Assembly (NCBI GenBank): GCA_006503475.1
Contig: RSEH01000400.1
Coordinates: forward strand, 1-25,290
Origin: Stentor roeselii
Lineage: Eukaryota; Ciliophora; Heterotrichea; Heterotrichida; Stentoridae
DNA: 25,290 nucleotides
Direction of reading: 5' to 3'
The notes beneath the pieces were generated by a model that had not been told where the DNA came from, searched no databases, and saw only the letters and a program-made list of their open reading frames with translations. Made by a program: the position numbers and the translations under genes. Positions 1 through 8,032 of the stretch are shown piece after piece. Within the stretch, counting starts at the first letter, position 1. The number at the start of each line of letters is the position of its first letter.

Positions 1-429
1 GCCGAAACAACTGAAGAAGAAGCTGAAGAAGATGAAGCTGAAGAAGATGAAGCTGAAGAAGACGATGATGAAGAAGACGATGATGAAGAAGATGAAGATG
101 AGGATGAGGATGAGGATGAAGATGAAGAGGAAGAACGTGAAGAAGCTATGGAAGATACTATGGTTGATCAAGTTGAAGAGGAAATTGAAGAAGAGCAAGA
201 TTCAGAAAATGATGAAGAGACAACCGAAGATAATGAAGAGGACGGCGATGAAGATGAAGAAGCTGATGTAGATGAAGAAGGAGATGAAGATGAAGAAGAT
301 GATGGTTATGGAGAAACAGTTGATGTTCAAGTAGAATGCATTGACGGTGAATGCTCAGCTGTATTACTTCAAGAAAATGATAATCACTTCGAGTTCAGAG
401 TCAACTTGAAAGCAGTCGATGCTAATTAA
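1..429 (+). CDS. Acidic secreted repeat protein, 3' end only (gene 1, Glu/Asp type)
   Basis: This is the C-terminal 142 residues of a gene that begins before the window. The frame is open from base 1 to the TAA at 427-429. Residues 1 to about 100 are almost all Glu and Asp, with a short Ala-containing repeat at the start. The last 37 residues form an ordered-looking module: a TVDVQVEC strand-like stretch, Cys113 and Cys118 in a CIDGEC (CX4C) motif, a hydrophobic SAVLL, and an end in AVDAN. The same module ends gene 2 and lies near the end of gene 3, so it is a paralogue of both. By analogy with gene 2 it should have a signal peptide and be secreted, but that part is outside the window. Starting at the internal ATG at 148 would make a 93-residue protein; I reject that because the acidic frame runs unbroken through it. 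No enzymatic motif is visible. The role is unknown; an acidic matrix, silk or mucus component is a guess. Confidence 0.88.
   Translation, partial: AETTEEEAEEDEAEEDEAEEDDDEEDDDEEDEDEDEDEDEDEEEEREEAMEDTMVDQVEEEIEEEQDSENDEETTEDNEEDGDEDEEADVDEEGDEDEEDDGYGETVDVQVECIDGECSAVLLQENDNHFEFRVNLKAVDAN
19..63 (+). repeat. 15-bp tandem repeat, three copies, in gene 1
   Basis: Three in-frame copies of the 15-base unit gaagctgaagaagat encode EAEED. The last copy differs only by gac for gat. The array fades into Asp/Glu runs downstream and probably continues an array that starts before the window. Confidence 0.8.
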
Positions 430-438
430 TATGCATAA
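424..438 (+). other. Conserved stop-proximal block, gene 1 copy
   Basis: The sequence AAT-TAA-TAT-GCA-TAA covers the last Asn codon, the stop, and a second in-frame TAA three codons later. The same 15 bases (one mismatch in gene 2) occur at 6631-6645 and 21383-21397. It may simply be shared ancestry, or a 3' UTR element kept by selection; the sequence alone cannot tell. Confidence 0.7.
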
Positions 439-1523
439 GAAATTATTATTTCTAAATTAGACTCTATAACTATTTCATATTTTCATCGATTCTTCTAAAT
501 TTTTCTCGAAATATAGGGAATTACATTTCTGATATTTTATGAGAATTAGATAAGACTATTTGGTGTAAATATTAAGTTGATAGTAAAAAAGTTACTATTT
601 TTATAGATATTTAAAGTTGTGTTCTTTTAGATAAAGATTGTTTTTTAGAGAATTTTCATGTTTAGATTGATTCATTTTTTGTTAAATGTAGTCATTTATA
701 TTAATTTGTATGTTTTATTGAAAAATTTGAGGCCAAGTTGCTGATACTTGACATTACTTCAAGTTGACTTGTTGATTAAATAATTGATAAGATATTTGAT
801 TTGGATTAGTTTTGAAGAAGGATTATAGGAAGAAGTGATTTGAATCATGTTTTTTATGGAAAATAATATCATAGGTTAGGTTTGTGAAAGTAGATAATTT
901 TGGATTAAAATGATTCGGTATTATTTTTATAAGATAAAATTTAATATAATATCAATTTTTAATGAAACTCATAACAAATTTTTAAATGGTCCTACTTTAC
1001 GATATTACCACTCCTCGCAAATACACTTTACTACTTCTACTGTCTGACCACAATCACTTCTAAATTTAGGAAAATTTCAAGGTCTTTCTTCTCTAATCAA
1101 AACATATCATAAATTTCATCAAACTTAAAGTACTAAAAAATTATTTTATTATTCATATAAAACTCGAAAATATCTTATTTTTATAAAGAAATCTCTTATA
1201 TCATTCAGAAAATCACGATTATATCCAAATAATGCCTTTTATGCTGAAATAAATTTCCAAAAATGATTCTTATGCAGAAAATCTTTCTTCTGTACGATAA
1301 GTGAAAAATTTCCATCTTAATTAACTTTCTCTAACTTAATAGAGAATTTCAGAAATTTGATTATCACTTTACTTTAAACATAAAAATAAAACTTAACTTA
1401 CTTCGAAATGATTATAAAAAACTTCAAATGCACTATTTTGATGAGTTTCAGTACTTCAAGAAAATGAGTTCATCACGGAGGAGTCTTCTAAATCGAGGAA
1501 GTTTGAATAAATAAATATTTTTA

Positions 1524-1761
1524 TAAATTCTTCAAACAATCTAAATAAAAATTTATGAATATGAAAAATTAGTTCCTTATGAATAAATCTAAAAAACTTA
1601 TTTTAAATTCTTCAAAAATCTAAATCAAAAATTATGAATATGAAAATTAGTTCCTTATGGATAAATCTAAAAAACTTATTTTAAATTCTTCAAAAAATCT
1701 CAATAAAAAATTATGAATATGAAAAATTAGTTCCTTATTAATAAATCTAAAAAACTTGTTT
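1524..1761. repeat. 79-bp tandem repeat, three imperfect copies
   Basis: The phrases taaattcttcaaa and agttccttat recur at spacings of 78 to 80 bases: agttccttat starts at 1571, 1649 and 1729, and taaattc at 1524, 1604 and 1682. The copies differ by a few substitutions and one-base indels. The array is intergenic and very AT-rich, and has no evident coding potential. Confidence 0.88.
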
Positions 1762-2394
1762 AATTCTAGATATCATTAAATTCGTAATGAATTTTAATTC
1801 GATTAAAAAAACTAGTCAGGCCAATTACAAAGAAAGAAAAAGACAAAATTATGGAACTGGAAATCCAGGTTTTTTTTAAAATAAGAGAAAAGCTCAGAGT
1901 CTTAGCTGAAAGAATAGTCTAGGATCTTCTTATAAAAATAAAAATTTCAAGGAAATTATTATCAACTTGAATAGGTGTTGATGATATTTCAGTGTTTTCG
2001 AGATCACTATCGTCTAAGTTCACTGAATTCTTAGAATAATTCTTGAGATGTGAAGTAATTCAATATAACTAAAATAATTAAATACTTCTTTGAATTATCT
2101 AACATATTGAAATGAACTGATAAGATAGTTCAAATTATTAAATCTCTAATCACAATAAAAATAAGTCAAACCCCGAAAAAACTATATTAAGAATAATATA
2201 TCTCCATACATTCCACAAAAAAAACTAAATCATTATCTAAAAATATCAAGTTTAAGATATTTAATTATAACCTCTTTTTAACTGAGATCAATAACCCTCA
2301 GAAATCAAATAATCAAAGTATTCCTTATCCTAATAGCCAATGAATATTTACGAAAGAATGAAAATCAAGAAGAAAACAAGAAAAATCAGAAATT

Positions 2395-2431
2395 CATAAA
2401 AAATTTAAAATCATTTTTCCATCTTTCCGTT
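2395..2431 (+). promoter_or_regulatory. Candidate core promoter of gene 2
   Basis: A TATA-like cataaaa at 2395 lies 45 bases before the ATG, and TCCGTT at 2426-2431 lies 9 bases before it. Genes 3 and 4 have a clearer TATA box and the same TCCGTT at similar distances. TCCGTT may mark the transcription start, which would leave a very short 5' UTR. The gene 2 TATA match is the weakest of the three. Confidence 0.4.
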
Positions 2432-2439
2432 AATTTATT

Positions 2440-5400
2440 ATGAAATTTTTGAATCTTAGCGTTTTGACACTCTTGTCATTCGTAATTGTTTTTGGTGCAA
2501 CAGTCTACCCAGAAGGTAGAAAAGAAATTAATGATGCAATGATTGATGGTTATCCGGAACTTGTTGAACTTGGAGTAGGGATGTCGAAAACTACAACCAA
2601 GACTACGACTTATTCATCCAGCAACAGCATTAGTGGATCGAGCAAGAATTCTTCTAGCTCGAGCAACTCTTCAAGTAGCAATTCAAATAGCTCAAGTAGC
2701 TCAAACAGTACAAGTGGATCTGATAGCTCTAGTACTAGCGATTCAAGTGGATCTGGAAGTACTTCCAGTAGTACAAGCGATTCAAGTGGATCTTCCAGTG
2801 GCTCAAGTGGATCTTCCAGCGATTCAAGTGGATCTTCCAGTGGCTCAAGTGGATCTTCCAGCGATTTAAGTGGATCTTCCAGTGCAAGTAACTCAAGTGG
2901 ATCTTCCAGTACAAGTGGCTCTAGTGGAAGTTCCAGTACAAGCGACTCAAGTGATTCTTCAAGTACAAGCGACTCAAGTGGTTCTTCCAGTACAAGCGAC
3001 TCAAACGGTTCTTCCAGTACAAGTGAAAACGATTCAAGTGGATCAAGCAGCTCTAGCGATACGAGTAGTTCAGATACTGCAGGCACTTCCTCAGAGTCAG
3101 GTGAAAGCTCTAACTTAGAATCTTCTTTAAGTTATGCAGAGTCAAGTGAGAATCAAGAAAGAAATTTAATAGAATCAAGCTCTAATGAATCGAATTCTGG
3201 AGATTCTAGTTTGGAAGAACAAAGCTCGGAAGCAGCAAACTCAGTTGAAGATGATTCAGAAAATGTCGAGGAATCATCTACAAGTACTGAGTCAGACGAT
3301 TCTGAACCTACTGAAAATCCAACAAATCAAGAATTAACGGAAGAAAATGAAGAGGAGAATGGAGAAGAAAGTGAGCAGGCTAGTGAAGAGGATAATGCAG
3401 AGGAAAGTGAAGAGGTTAGTGAGAAGGAAAGTGAAGAGGCTAGTGAGGAGGAAAGTGAAGAGGCTAGTGAAGAGGAAAATGAAGATAAAAGTGAAGATGA
3501 AAATGAAGATGAAATAGAACAGGAAAGTGAAGAGGAAAGTGAAGAAAATAGTGAAGAGGAAAATGATGATGATAGTCATGACGAAAGTGAAGAAGACATT
3601 GAAGAAGAAAGTGAAGAGGAAAATGATGATGAAAGTGAAGAGGAAAATGATGATGAAGGTGATGATGAAGAGGATAATGAAGAGGACAGTGAAGAAGATA
3701 GTGAAGAGGAAAATGATGATGAAAGTGAAGAGGAAAATGAAGAAGAAAGTGAAGAGGAAAGTGAAGAGGAAAATGATGATGAAAGTGAAGAGGAAAGTGA
3801 AGAGGAAAGTGAAAACGAAAATGATGATGATGAAAGTGAAGAGGAAAATGATGATGATAGTCATGACGAAAGTGAAGAGGCTAGTGAAGAGGAAAGTGAA
3901 GAGGCTAGTGAAGAGGAAAGTGAAGAGGAAAGTGAAAAGGAAAATGGTGATGAAAGTGAAGAGGAAAATGATGATGAGGGTGATGATGAAGAGGATAATG
4001 AAGAGGACAGTGAAGAAGATAGTGAAGAGGAAATTGAAGAGGAAAATGATGATGAAAGTGAAGAGGAAAGAGAAGAGGAAAGTGAAGAAGTAAGAGAAGA
4101 GGAAAATGAAGAAGAAAGAGAAGAGGAAAATGAAGAAGAAAGAGTAGAGGAAAATGAAGAAGTAAGAGAAGAGGAAAATGAAGAAGAAAGAGTAGAGGAA
4201 AGTGAAGAAGAAAGAGTAGAGGAAAGTGAAGAAGAAAGTGAAGAAGAAAGAGTAGAGGAAAATGAAGAAGAAAGAGAAGAGGAAAGTGAAGAAGAAAGAG
4301 TAGAGGAAAATGAAGAAGTAAGAGAAGAGGAAAATGAAGAAGAAAGAGTAGAGGAAAGTGAAGAAGAAAGTGAAGAAGTAAGAGAAGAGGAAAATGAAGA
4401 AGAAAGAGTAGAGGAAAGTGAAGAGGAAAGTGAAGAAGAAAGAGAAGAGGAAAGAGAAGAGGAAAGTGAAGAAGTAAGAGAAGAGGAAAATGAAGAAGAA
4501 AGAGAAGAGGAAAATGAAGAAGAAAGAGTAGAGGAAAATGAAGAAGTAAGAGAAGAGGAAAATGAAGAAGAAAGAGTAGAGGAAAGTGAAGAAGAAAGTG
4601 AAGAAGAAAGAGAAGAGGAAAGTGAAGAAGAAAGAGAAGAGGAAAGTGAAGAAGAAAGAGTAGAGGAAAGAGAAGAGGAAAGTGAAGAGCCTAATCAATA
4701 TGAAAGTGAAGAAGAAAGATTAAATGAAAGTGAAGAAGAAACAGGAGAGGAAACAGAAAATGAAATAGAGAAGGAAAAAGAAAATGAAAGTGAAGAAGAA
4801 AGAGAAGAGGAAACTGAAGAGGAAAGAGAAAAAGAGAATGATGATGAAAGTGAAGAGGCAAATGAACATCAAAGTGAAGTAGAAAGAGACGAGGATAGCG
4901 AAAAGGAAAGAGAAAATGAAATTGAAGAAGAAAGAGAAGAGGAAAGTGAAGAAGAAAGAGAAGAGGAAATTGAAGAAGAAAGAGAAGAGGAAAGTGAAGA
5001 AGAAAGAGAAGAGGCTGATGAACATGAAAGTGAAGAAGAAAGAGTTAATGAAAGTGAAGAGGAAAGAGTTAATGAAAGTGAAGAGGAAAGAGAAGAGGCT
5101 GATGAACATGAAAGTGAAGAAGAAAGAGTTAATGAAAGTGAAGAAGAAAGAAATGAGGAAAGTCAAGATGTTGATGAACATGAAAGTGAAGAACAAAGAG
5201 AAAATGAAATTGAAGAAGAAAGAGAAGAGCAAAGTGAAGAGCAAAGTGAAGAGCAAAGTGAAGAGCAAAGTGAAGAAGAGGGTGATGATGAAAGTGAAGA
5301 GGCTAATGAACATCAAAATGAAGAAGAAAGAGAAGAGGAAAGTGAAGAAGAAAGAGAAGAGGAAACTGAAGAGGAAAGAGAAAAAGAGAATGATGATGAA

Positions 5401-6636
5401 AGTGAAGAGGCAAATGAACATCAAAGTGAAGAAGAAAGAGACGAGGATAGTGAAGAAGAAAGTGAAGAAGAAAGTGAAGAAGTAAGAGAAAAGAGAAGAG
5501 AATATGAAAGTGAAGAGGAAAGAAATGAGGAAAGTGAAGAGGAAAGAAATGAGGAAAGTGAGGAGGCTGATGAACATGAAAGTGAAAAAGAAAGAGTAAA
5601 TGAAAGTGAAGAAGAAAGAGAAGAGGAAAGTGAAGAAGAAAGAGTAGAAGAAAGAGTAGAGGAAAGAGAAGAGGAAAGTGAAGAGGAAAGTGAAGAGGCT
5701 AATGAGTATCAAAGTGAAGAAGAAAGAGTAAATGAAAGTGAAGAAGAAAGAGGAGAAGAGGAAAGTGAAGAGACTAATGAATATGAAAGTGAAGAAGAAA
5801 GAGAAGAGGAAATCGAAGAGGCTCGTGAAATAGCTAATGAACAAGAAACTGAAGAAGAAACTGAAGAAGAAAACGAAGAAGTAACTGAAGAAGAAAACGA
5901 AGAAGAAACTGAAGAAGAAAACGAAGAAGAAAACGAAGAAGTAACTGAAGAAGAAAATGAAGAAGAAAATGAAGAAGAAAACGAAGAAGAAAACGAAGAA
6001 GTAACTGAAGAAGAAAATGAACAAGAAAACGAAGAAGAAAACGAAGAAGAAAACGAAGAAGAAAACGAAGAAGAAAATGAAGAAGAAAACGAAGAAGAAA
6101 ATGAAGAAGAAAACGAAGAAGAAAACGAAGAAGAAAATGAAGAAGAAAACGAAGAAGAAAATGAAGAAGTAACTGAAGAAGAAAATGAAGAAGAAAACGA
6201 AGAAGAAAATGAAGAAGTAACTGAAGAAGAAAACGAAGAAGAAAACGAAGAAGAAAATGAAGAAGAAAATGAAGAAGTAACTGAAGAAGAAAACGAAGAA
6301 GAAAACGAAGAAGAAAACGAAGAAGAAAACGAAGAAGAAAACGAAGAAGAAAACGAAGAAGAAAACGAAGAAGAAAACGAAGAAGAAAACGAAGAAGAAA
6401 ACGAAGAAGAAAATGAAGAAGAAAATGAAGAAGAAAATGAAGAAGAAAATGAAGAAGAAAATGAAGAAGAGCAAGGTTCAGAATATGTTGAAAACTCATC
6501 AGAAGAGAGTGAGGATTGCCAAACAGTTGATGTTAAAGTTGAATGTATGGATGGTGAGTGCACAGCTGTTTTACTTGAAGAGAATAATGACCACTTAGAG
6601 TTCCGAGTGAGATTGAGGGCCATTGATGCTAATTAA
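2440..6636 (+). CDS. Giant Ser-rich / Glu-rich secreted repeat protein (gene 2)
   Basis: A single 1398-residue frame. Residues 1 to about 19 form a signal peptide (MKFL, hydrophobic core, likely cleavage after VFG), so the product should enter the secretory pathway. Residues 21-48 are the family cap with VYPEGR and YPELVELGVGM. Residues about 60-297 are Ser-rich (GSSS, STSD) and resemble dentin-sialoprotein or sericin-like composition. Residues about 298-1344 are extremely Glu-rich with a guest residue about every fourth position: Ser, Asn or Asp first, then alternating Ser and Arg, then Asn with occasional Val-Thr. The C-terminal cap has Cys1360, Cys1369 and Cys1374 (VECMDGEC) and ends AIDAN. 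Many Ser sit in S-x-E context, the known target of Golgi secretory (Fam20C-type) kinases, so heavy phosphorylation and calcium binding are plausible but inferred. The ATG is chosen because it alone gives the signal peptide shared with genes 3 and 4. No intron is needed. Function unknown; a structural extracellular protein is likely. Confidence 0.92.
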   Translation: MKFLNLSVLTLLSFVIVFGATVYPEGRKEINDAMIDGYPELVELGVGMSKTTTKTTTYSSSNSISGSSKNSSSSSNSSSSNSNSSSSSNSTSGSDSSSTSDSSGSGSTSSSTSDSSGSSSGSSGSSSDSSGSSSGSSGSSSDLSGSSSASNSSGSSSTSGSSGSSSTSDSSDSSSTSDSSGSSSTSDSNGSSSTSENDSSGSSSSSDTSSSDTAGTSSESGESSNLESSLSYAESSENQERNLIESSSNESNSGDSSLEEQSSEAANSVEDDSENVEESSTSTESDDSEPTENPTNQELTEENEEENGEESEQASEEDNAEESEEVSEKESEEASEEESEEASEEENEDKSEDENEDEIEQESEEESEENSEEENDDDSHDESEEDIEEESEEENDDESEEENDDEGDDEEDNEEDSEEDSEEENDDESEEENEEESEEESEEENDDESEEESEEESENENDDDESEEENDDDSHDESEEASEEESEEASEEESEEESEKENGDESEEENDDEGDDEEDNEEDSEEDSEEEIEEENDDESEEEREEESEEVREEENEEEREEENEEERVEENEEVREEENEEERVEESEEERVEESEEESEEERVEENEEEREEESEEERVEENEEVREEENEEERVEESEEESEEVREEENEEERVEESEEESEEEREEEREEESEEVREEENEEEREEENEEERVEENEEVREEENEEERVEESEEESEEEREEESEEEREEESEEERVEEREEESEEPNQYESEEERLNESEEETGEETENEIEKEKENESEEEREEETEEEREKENDDESEEANEHQSEVERDEDSEKERENEIEEEREEESEEEREEEIEEEREEESEEEREEADEHESEEERVNESEEERVNESEEEREEADEHESEEERVNESEEERNEESQDVDEHESEEQRENEIEEEREEQSEEQSEEQSEEQSEEEGDDESEEANEHQNEEEREEESEEEREEETEEEREKENDDESEEANEHQSEEERDEDSEEESEEESEEVREKRREYESEEERNEESEEERNEESEEADEHESEKERVNESEEEREEESEEERVEERVEEREEESEEESEEANEYQSEEERVNESEEERGEEESEETNEYESEEEREEEIEEAREIANEQETEEETEEENEEVTEEENEEETEEENEEENEEVTEEENEEENEEENEEENEEVTEEENEQENEEENEEENEEENEEENEEENEEENEEENEEENEEENEEENEEENEEVTEEENEEENEEENEEVTEEENEEENEEENEEENEEVTEEENEEENEEENEEENEEENEEENEEENEEENEEENEEENEEENEEENEEENEEENEEENEEEQGSEYVENSSEESEDCQTVDVKVECMDGECTAVLLEENNDHLEFRVRLRAIDAN
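2617..3330 (+). repeat. Ser-rich low-complexity region of gene 2
   Basis: Degenerate 12 to 30-base repeats encode GSSS, SGSSSDSS and STSDSS motifs. The clearest periodic part is 2740-3020, where ggatcttccag and gtacaagcgactcaag recur. The far end, from about 3100, grades into Glu-containing sequence. It acts as a Ser-rich linker between the N-terminal cap and the acidic core. Confidence 0.8.
3331..5840 (+). repeat. Glu-rich core of gene 2, Ser then Ser/Arg zones
   Basis: The sequence is built on a 12-base frame (x-Glu-Glu-Glu). To about 4060 the guest residue is mostly Ser, Asn or Asp. From about 4060 to 5820 a 24-base unit encoding ESEEEREE dominates, with Ser (AGT) and Arg (AGA) alternating. 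Longer duplications are visible: a segment starting at 3631 recurs at 3952 (321 bases), and one starting at 4804 recurs at 5356 (552 bases), including the marker ANEHQ. The coding strand is almost all purine. Confidence 0.88.
5848..6468 (+). repeat. 12-bp tandem array encoding ENEE / VTEE in gene 2
   Basis: An array of the 12-base unit gaaaaygaagaa (Glu-Asn-Glu-Glu) with scattered gtaactgaagaa (Val-Thr-Glu-Glu) variants. Ten consecutive units at 6289-6408 are identical with AAC for Asn, followed by five identical AAT units at 6409-6468. Such homogenised blocks point to recent unequal exchange or slippage. Copy number is expected to vary between individuals. Confidence 0.93.
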
Positions 6637-6645
6637 TTTGCATAA
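6631..6645 (+). other. Conserved stop-proximal block, gene 2 copy
   Basis: AAT-TAA-TTT-GCA-TAA: identical to the gene 1 and gene 3 copies except TTT for TAT. It includes the true stop of gene 2 (6634-6636) and a second in-frame TAA. Confidence 0.7.
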
Positions 6646-6717
6646 TAATATAGTTCTAAAGTAGGTCTTAAAATAATCACTATGATTTCCATTATTCTTT
6701 CCATTTCCATGAATATC

Positions 6718-6723
6718 AATAAA
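6718..6723 (+). terminator. Candidate polyadenylation signal of gene 2
   Basis: A canonical AATAAA begins 82 bases after the stop codon of gene 2, followed by T-rich sequence. The distance and sequence fit a short 3' UTR. In DNA this AT-rich the hexamer can occur by chance, hence moderate confidence. Confidence 0.5.
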
Positions 6724-6970
6724 TATTATCTTGTTACTTTTATCAAGTTGAGGAAAATTAATATTAGGCGAATTTTTCTATTGTTATATTTTTTTTTATA
6801 TTTTAGATGAAGAAGGAATCATTGTTTGATTATTATGAAGAATTGAAATGATGTGAAATTCTTTCCTGGACTTTTTGATTGAATGATTTTGAAGTGGCTT
6901 TGATAGGATTAAATCTTTTTGGAAATGCAGAAGATTCATAAGAAATTTCTAATTTGAACCTTATGGTTAA

Positions 6971-7092
6971 TAGTTGAACTTATGTATATTTGAGTGAATC
7001 CTATCTAACATCTTTATTATTTATCAGAGTACTAGTTAGACTAATGTATATTTGAAGTTAATCCTATCTTATATCTTATTACTTTATCAGAA
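6971..7092. repeat. 62-bp direct repeat, two imperfect copies
   Basis: The copy starting at tagttgaact (6971) and the copy starting at tagttagact (7033) share atgtatatttga, aatcctatct and tttatcaga at a constant 62-base offset, apart from small differences. It lies between the gene 2 polyadenylation signal and the upstream block shared with gene 4. Confidence 0.75.
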
Positions 7093-7990
7093 ATAGATGA
7101 TTTTATGATTTTCCTAATAATAGTCGATGATATCTTTGCAGTTTCTCAAAAAATCATCAATTATTTCACTATTATTATAACCTGGGAAAATCTTCCAATA
7201 ATTTCATTCTGATATCGGTCAAGGATTATAATTAAAGTGAAATAGACTCAATAGTCACTTAATCATTTTGATTCGTATTTTTTTCTATACCTTTCTTAAA
7301 TTATCACAGGGTAAAGTTCATATTTGTAGTTTTCTTCAATATTTTAGTTGCTAGAATTCTTTATAGCACATCTGCAATATATTGAACTTGATTAATATTT
7401 AAATTTTTCCTTCTCACTAAGAATACTTAAAATAATATTCATCTAAATTCAAGTTCATCTTTGATGAGTCCACAGAGACTCTAATCCTGCAAAACTTAAA
7501 TTATCTTATTCCTCAATTTCCTTCTTTAAAATCCGTCTTTCTCTAAACTCATTTGATTCCCCTCTTCAAATAATTCATCCCTGATAAACTATTCAAATCT
7601 TGAATATATTACAAGAGCTTTCCCCAACATAACTTAGAAATTTTTATAAGTGAAATAATTTCCCATTTATCAATAAGTTCAATACATGAACTTAAAGCTG
7701 TTGACAACAGATAATAAAACCAACTCTAACAATAAAATTAAATTTTTTACTGAATAAAGTCAAATAAGAAGCCTACCTGAGTCAAATAGAAAAATAAAGA
7801 GATTTTAAATAAACCATTTGTAAATCTTTCAATCAACATAAAGACAACTAATCAGAAATTACTTTAGAATTGTTTTGAATAATCAGAATATTAATGAAGA
7901 AATTTTTGAAGGAATTTAGATGTTAAGGCTTAAAATAACAAAAAATCAAAAAATTAGCTTAAATTTAGTTCCTTTTAAACTTTTCGAGAA

Positions 7991-8023
7991 TATAATGAGT
8001 AGAATAAGTTCTATTTATCCGTT
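7991..8023 (+). promoter_or_regulatory. Core promoter of gene 3 (TATA + TCCGTT)
   Basis: The stretch ttttcgagaatata at 7981-7994 and ttctatttatccgtttta just after it are almost identical upstream of gene 4. The TATA-like tataat at 7991 lies 42 bases before the ATG, and TCCGTT at 8018-8023 lies 27 bases after it, the usual distance to a transcription start. The implied 5' UTR is only about 12 bases. Confidence 0.6.
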
Positions 8024-8032
8024 TTAGTTATA

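Larger units (their letters stand above)
430..2439. other. AT-rich intergenic spacer between genes 1 and 2
   Basis: About 2 kb with no open frame that resembles coding sequence on either strand. It holds a threefold 79-bp tandem repeat at 1524-1761 and the candidate core promoter of gene 2 at its end. I see no tRNA, transposon ends or other gene. No AATAAA lies close to the gene 1 stop, so its polyadenylation site is unclear. Confidence 0.7.
6637..8032. other. Intergenic spacer between genes 2 and 3
   Basis: About 1.4 kb without a credible gene. From about 7077 to 8032 it is alignable to 23306-24326 upstream of gene 4, so this half belongs to a duplicated upstream region that may hold shared regulatory sites. 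It also contains a twofold 62-bp repeat and the gene 3 core promoter. Confidence 0.75.

Noticed and set aside
148-429. Separate small 93-residue gene starting at the ATG at 148
   Set aside because: The same frame is open upstream to base 1 with the same acidic composition, and the paralogues have this segment only as their C-terminal end.
1950-2100. Minus-strand open stretch of about 45 codons with protein-like composition in the gene 1-gene 2 spacer
   Set aside because: No start codon context, paralogue similarity or clear splice signals were seen. An open run of that length is expected by chance in several kilobases of AT-rich DNA over six frames.
3527-4093. Plus-strand shadow frame rich in Lys and Met (KVKRK-like)
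   Set aside because: It is the +1 frame of GAAGTGAAGAGG-type repeats; it lacks a signal peptide and caps and lies inside gene 2.
4720-6474. Long minus-strand open frame of 584 codons rich in Phe, and others at 3334-4698 and 5709-6623
   Set aside because: They are shadows of the Glu-rich coding strand: reverse complements of GAA/GAG/AGT repeats contain no stop codons. They lack caps, a signal peptide and promoter, and end inside the array.
8020-8032. Possible 3' splice site (ttttag) just before the ATG of genes 3 and 4, implying a 5' UTR intron
   Set aside because: Gene 2 lacks the AG at the equivalent place while keeping TCCGTT, and a TATA-like box lies at promoter distance. An intron cannot be excluded, but is not supported.
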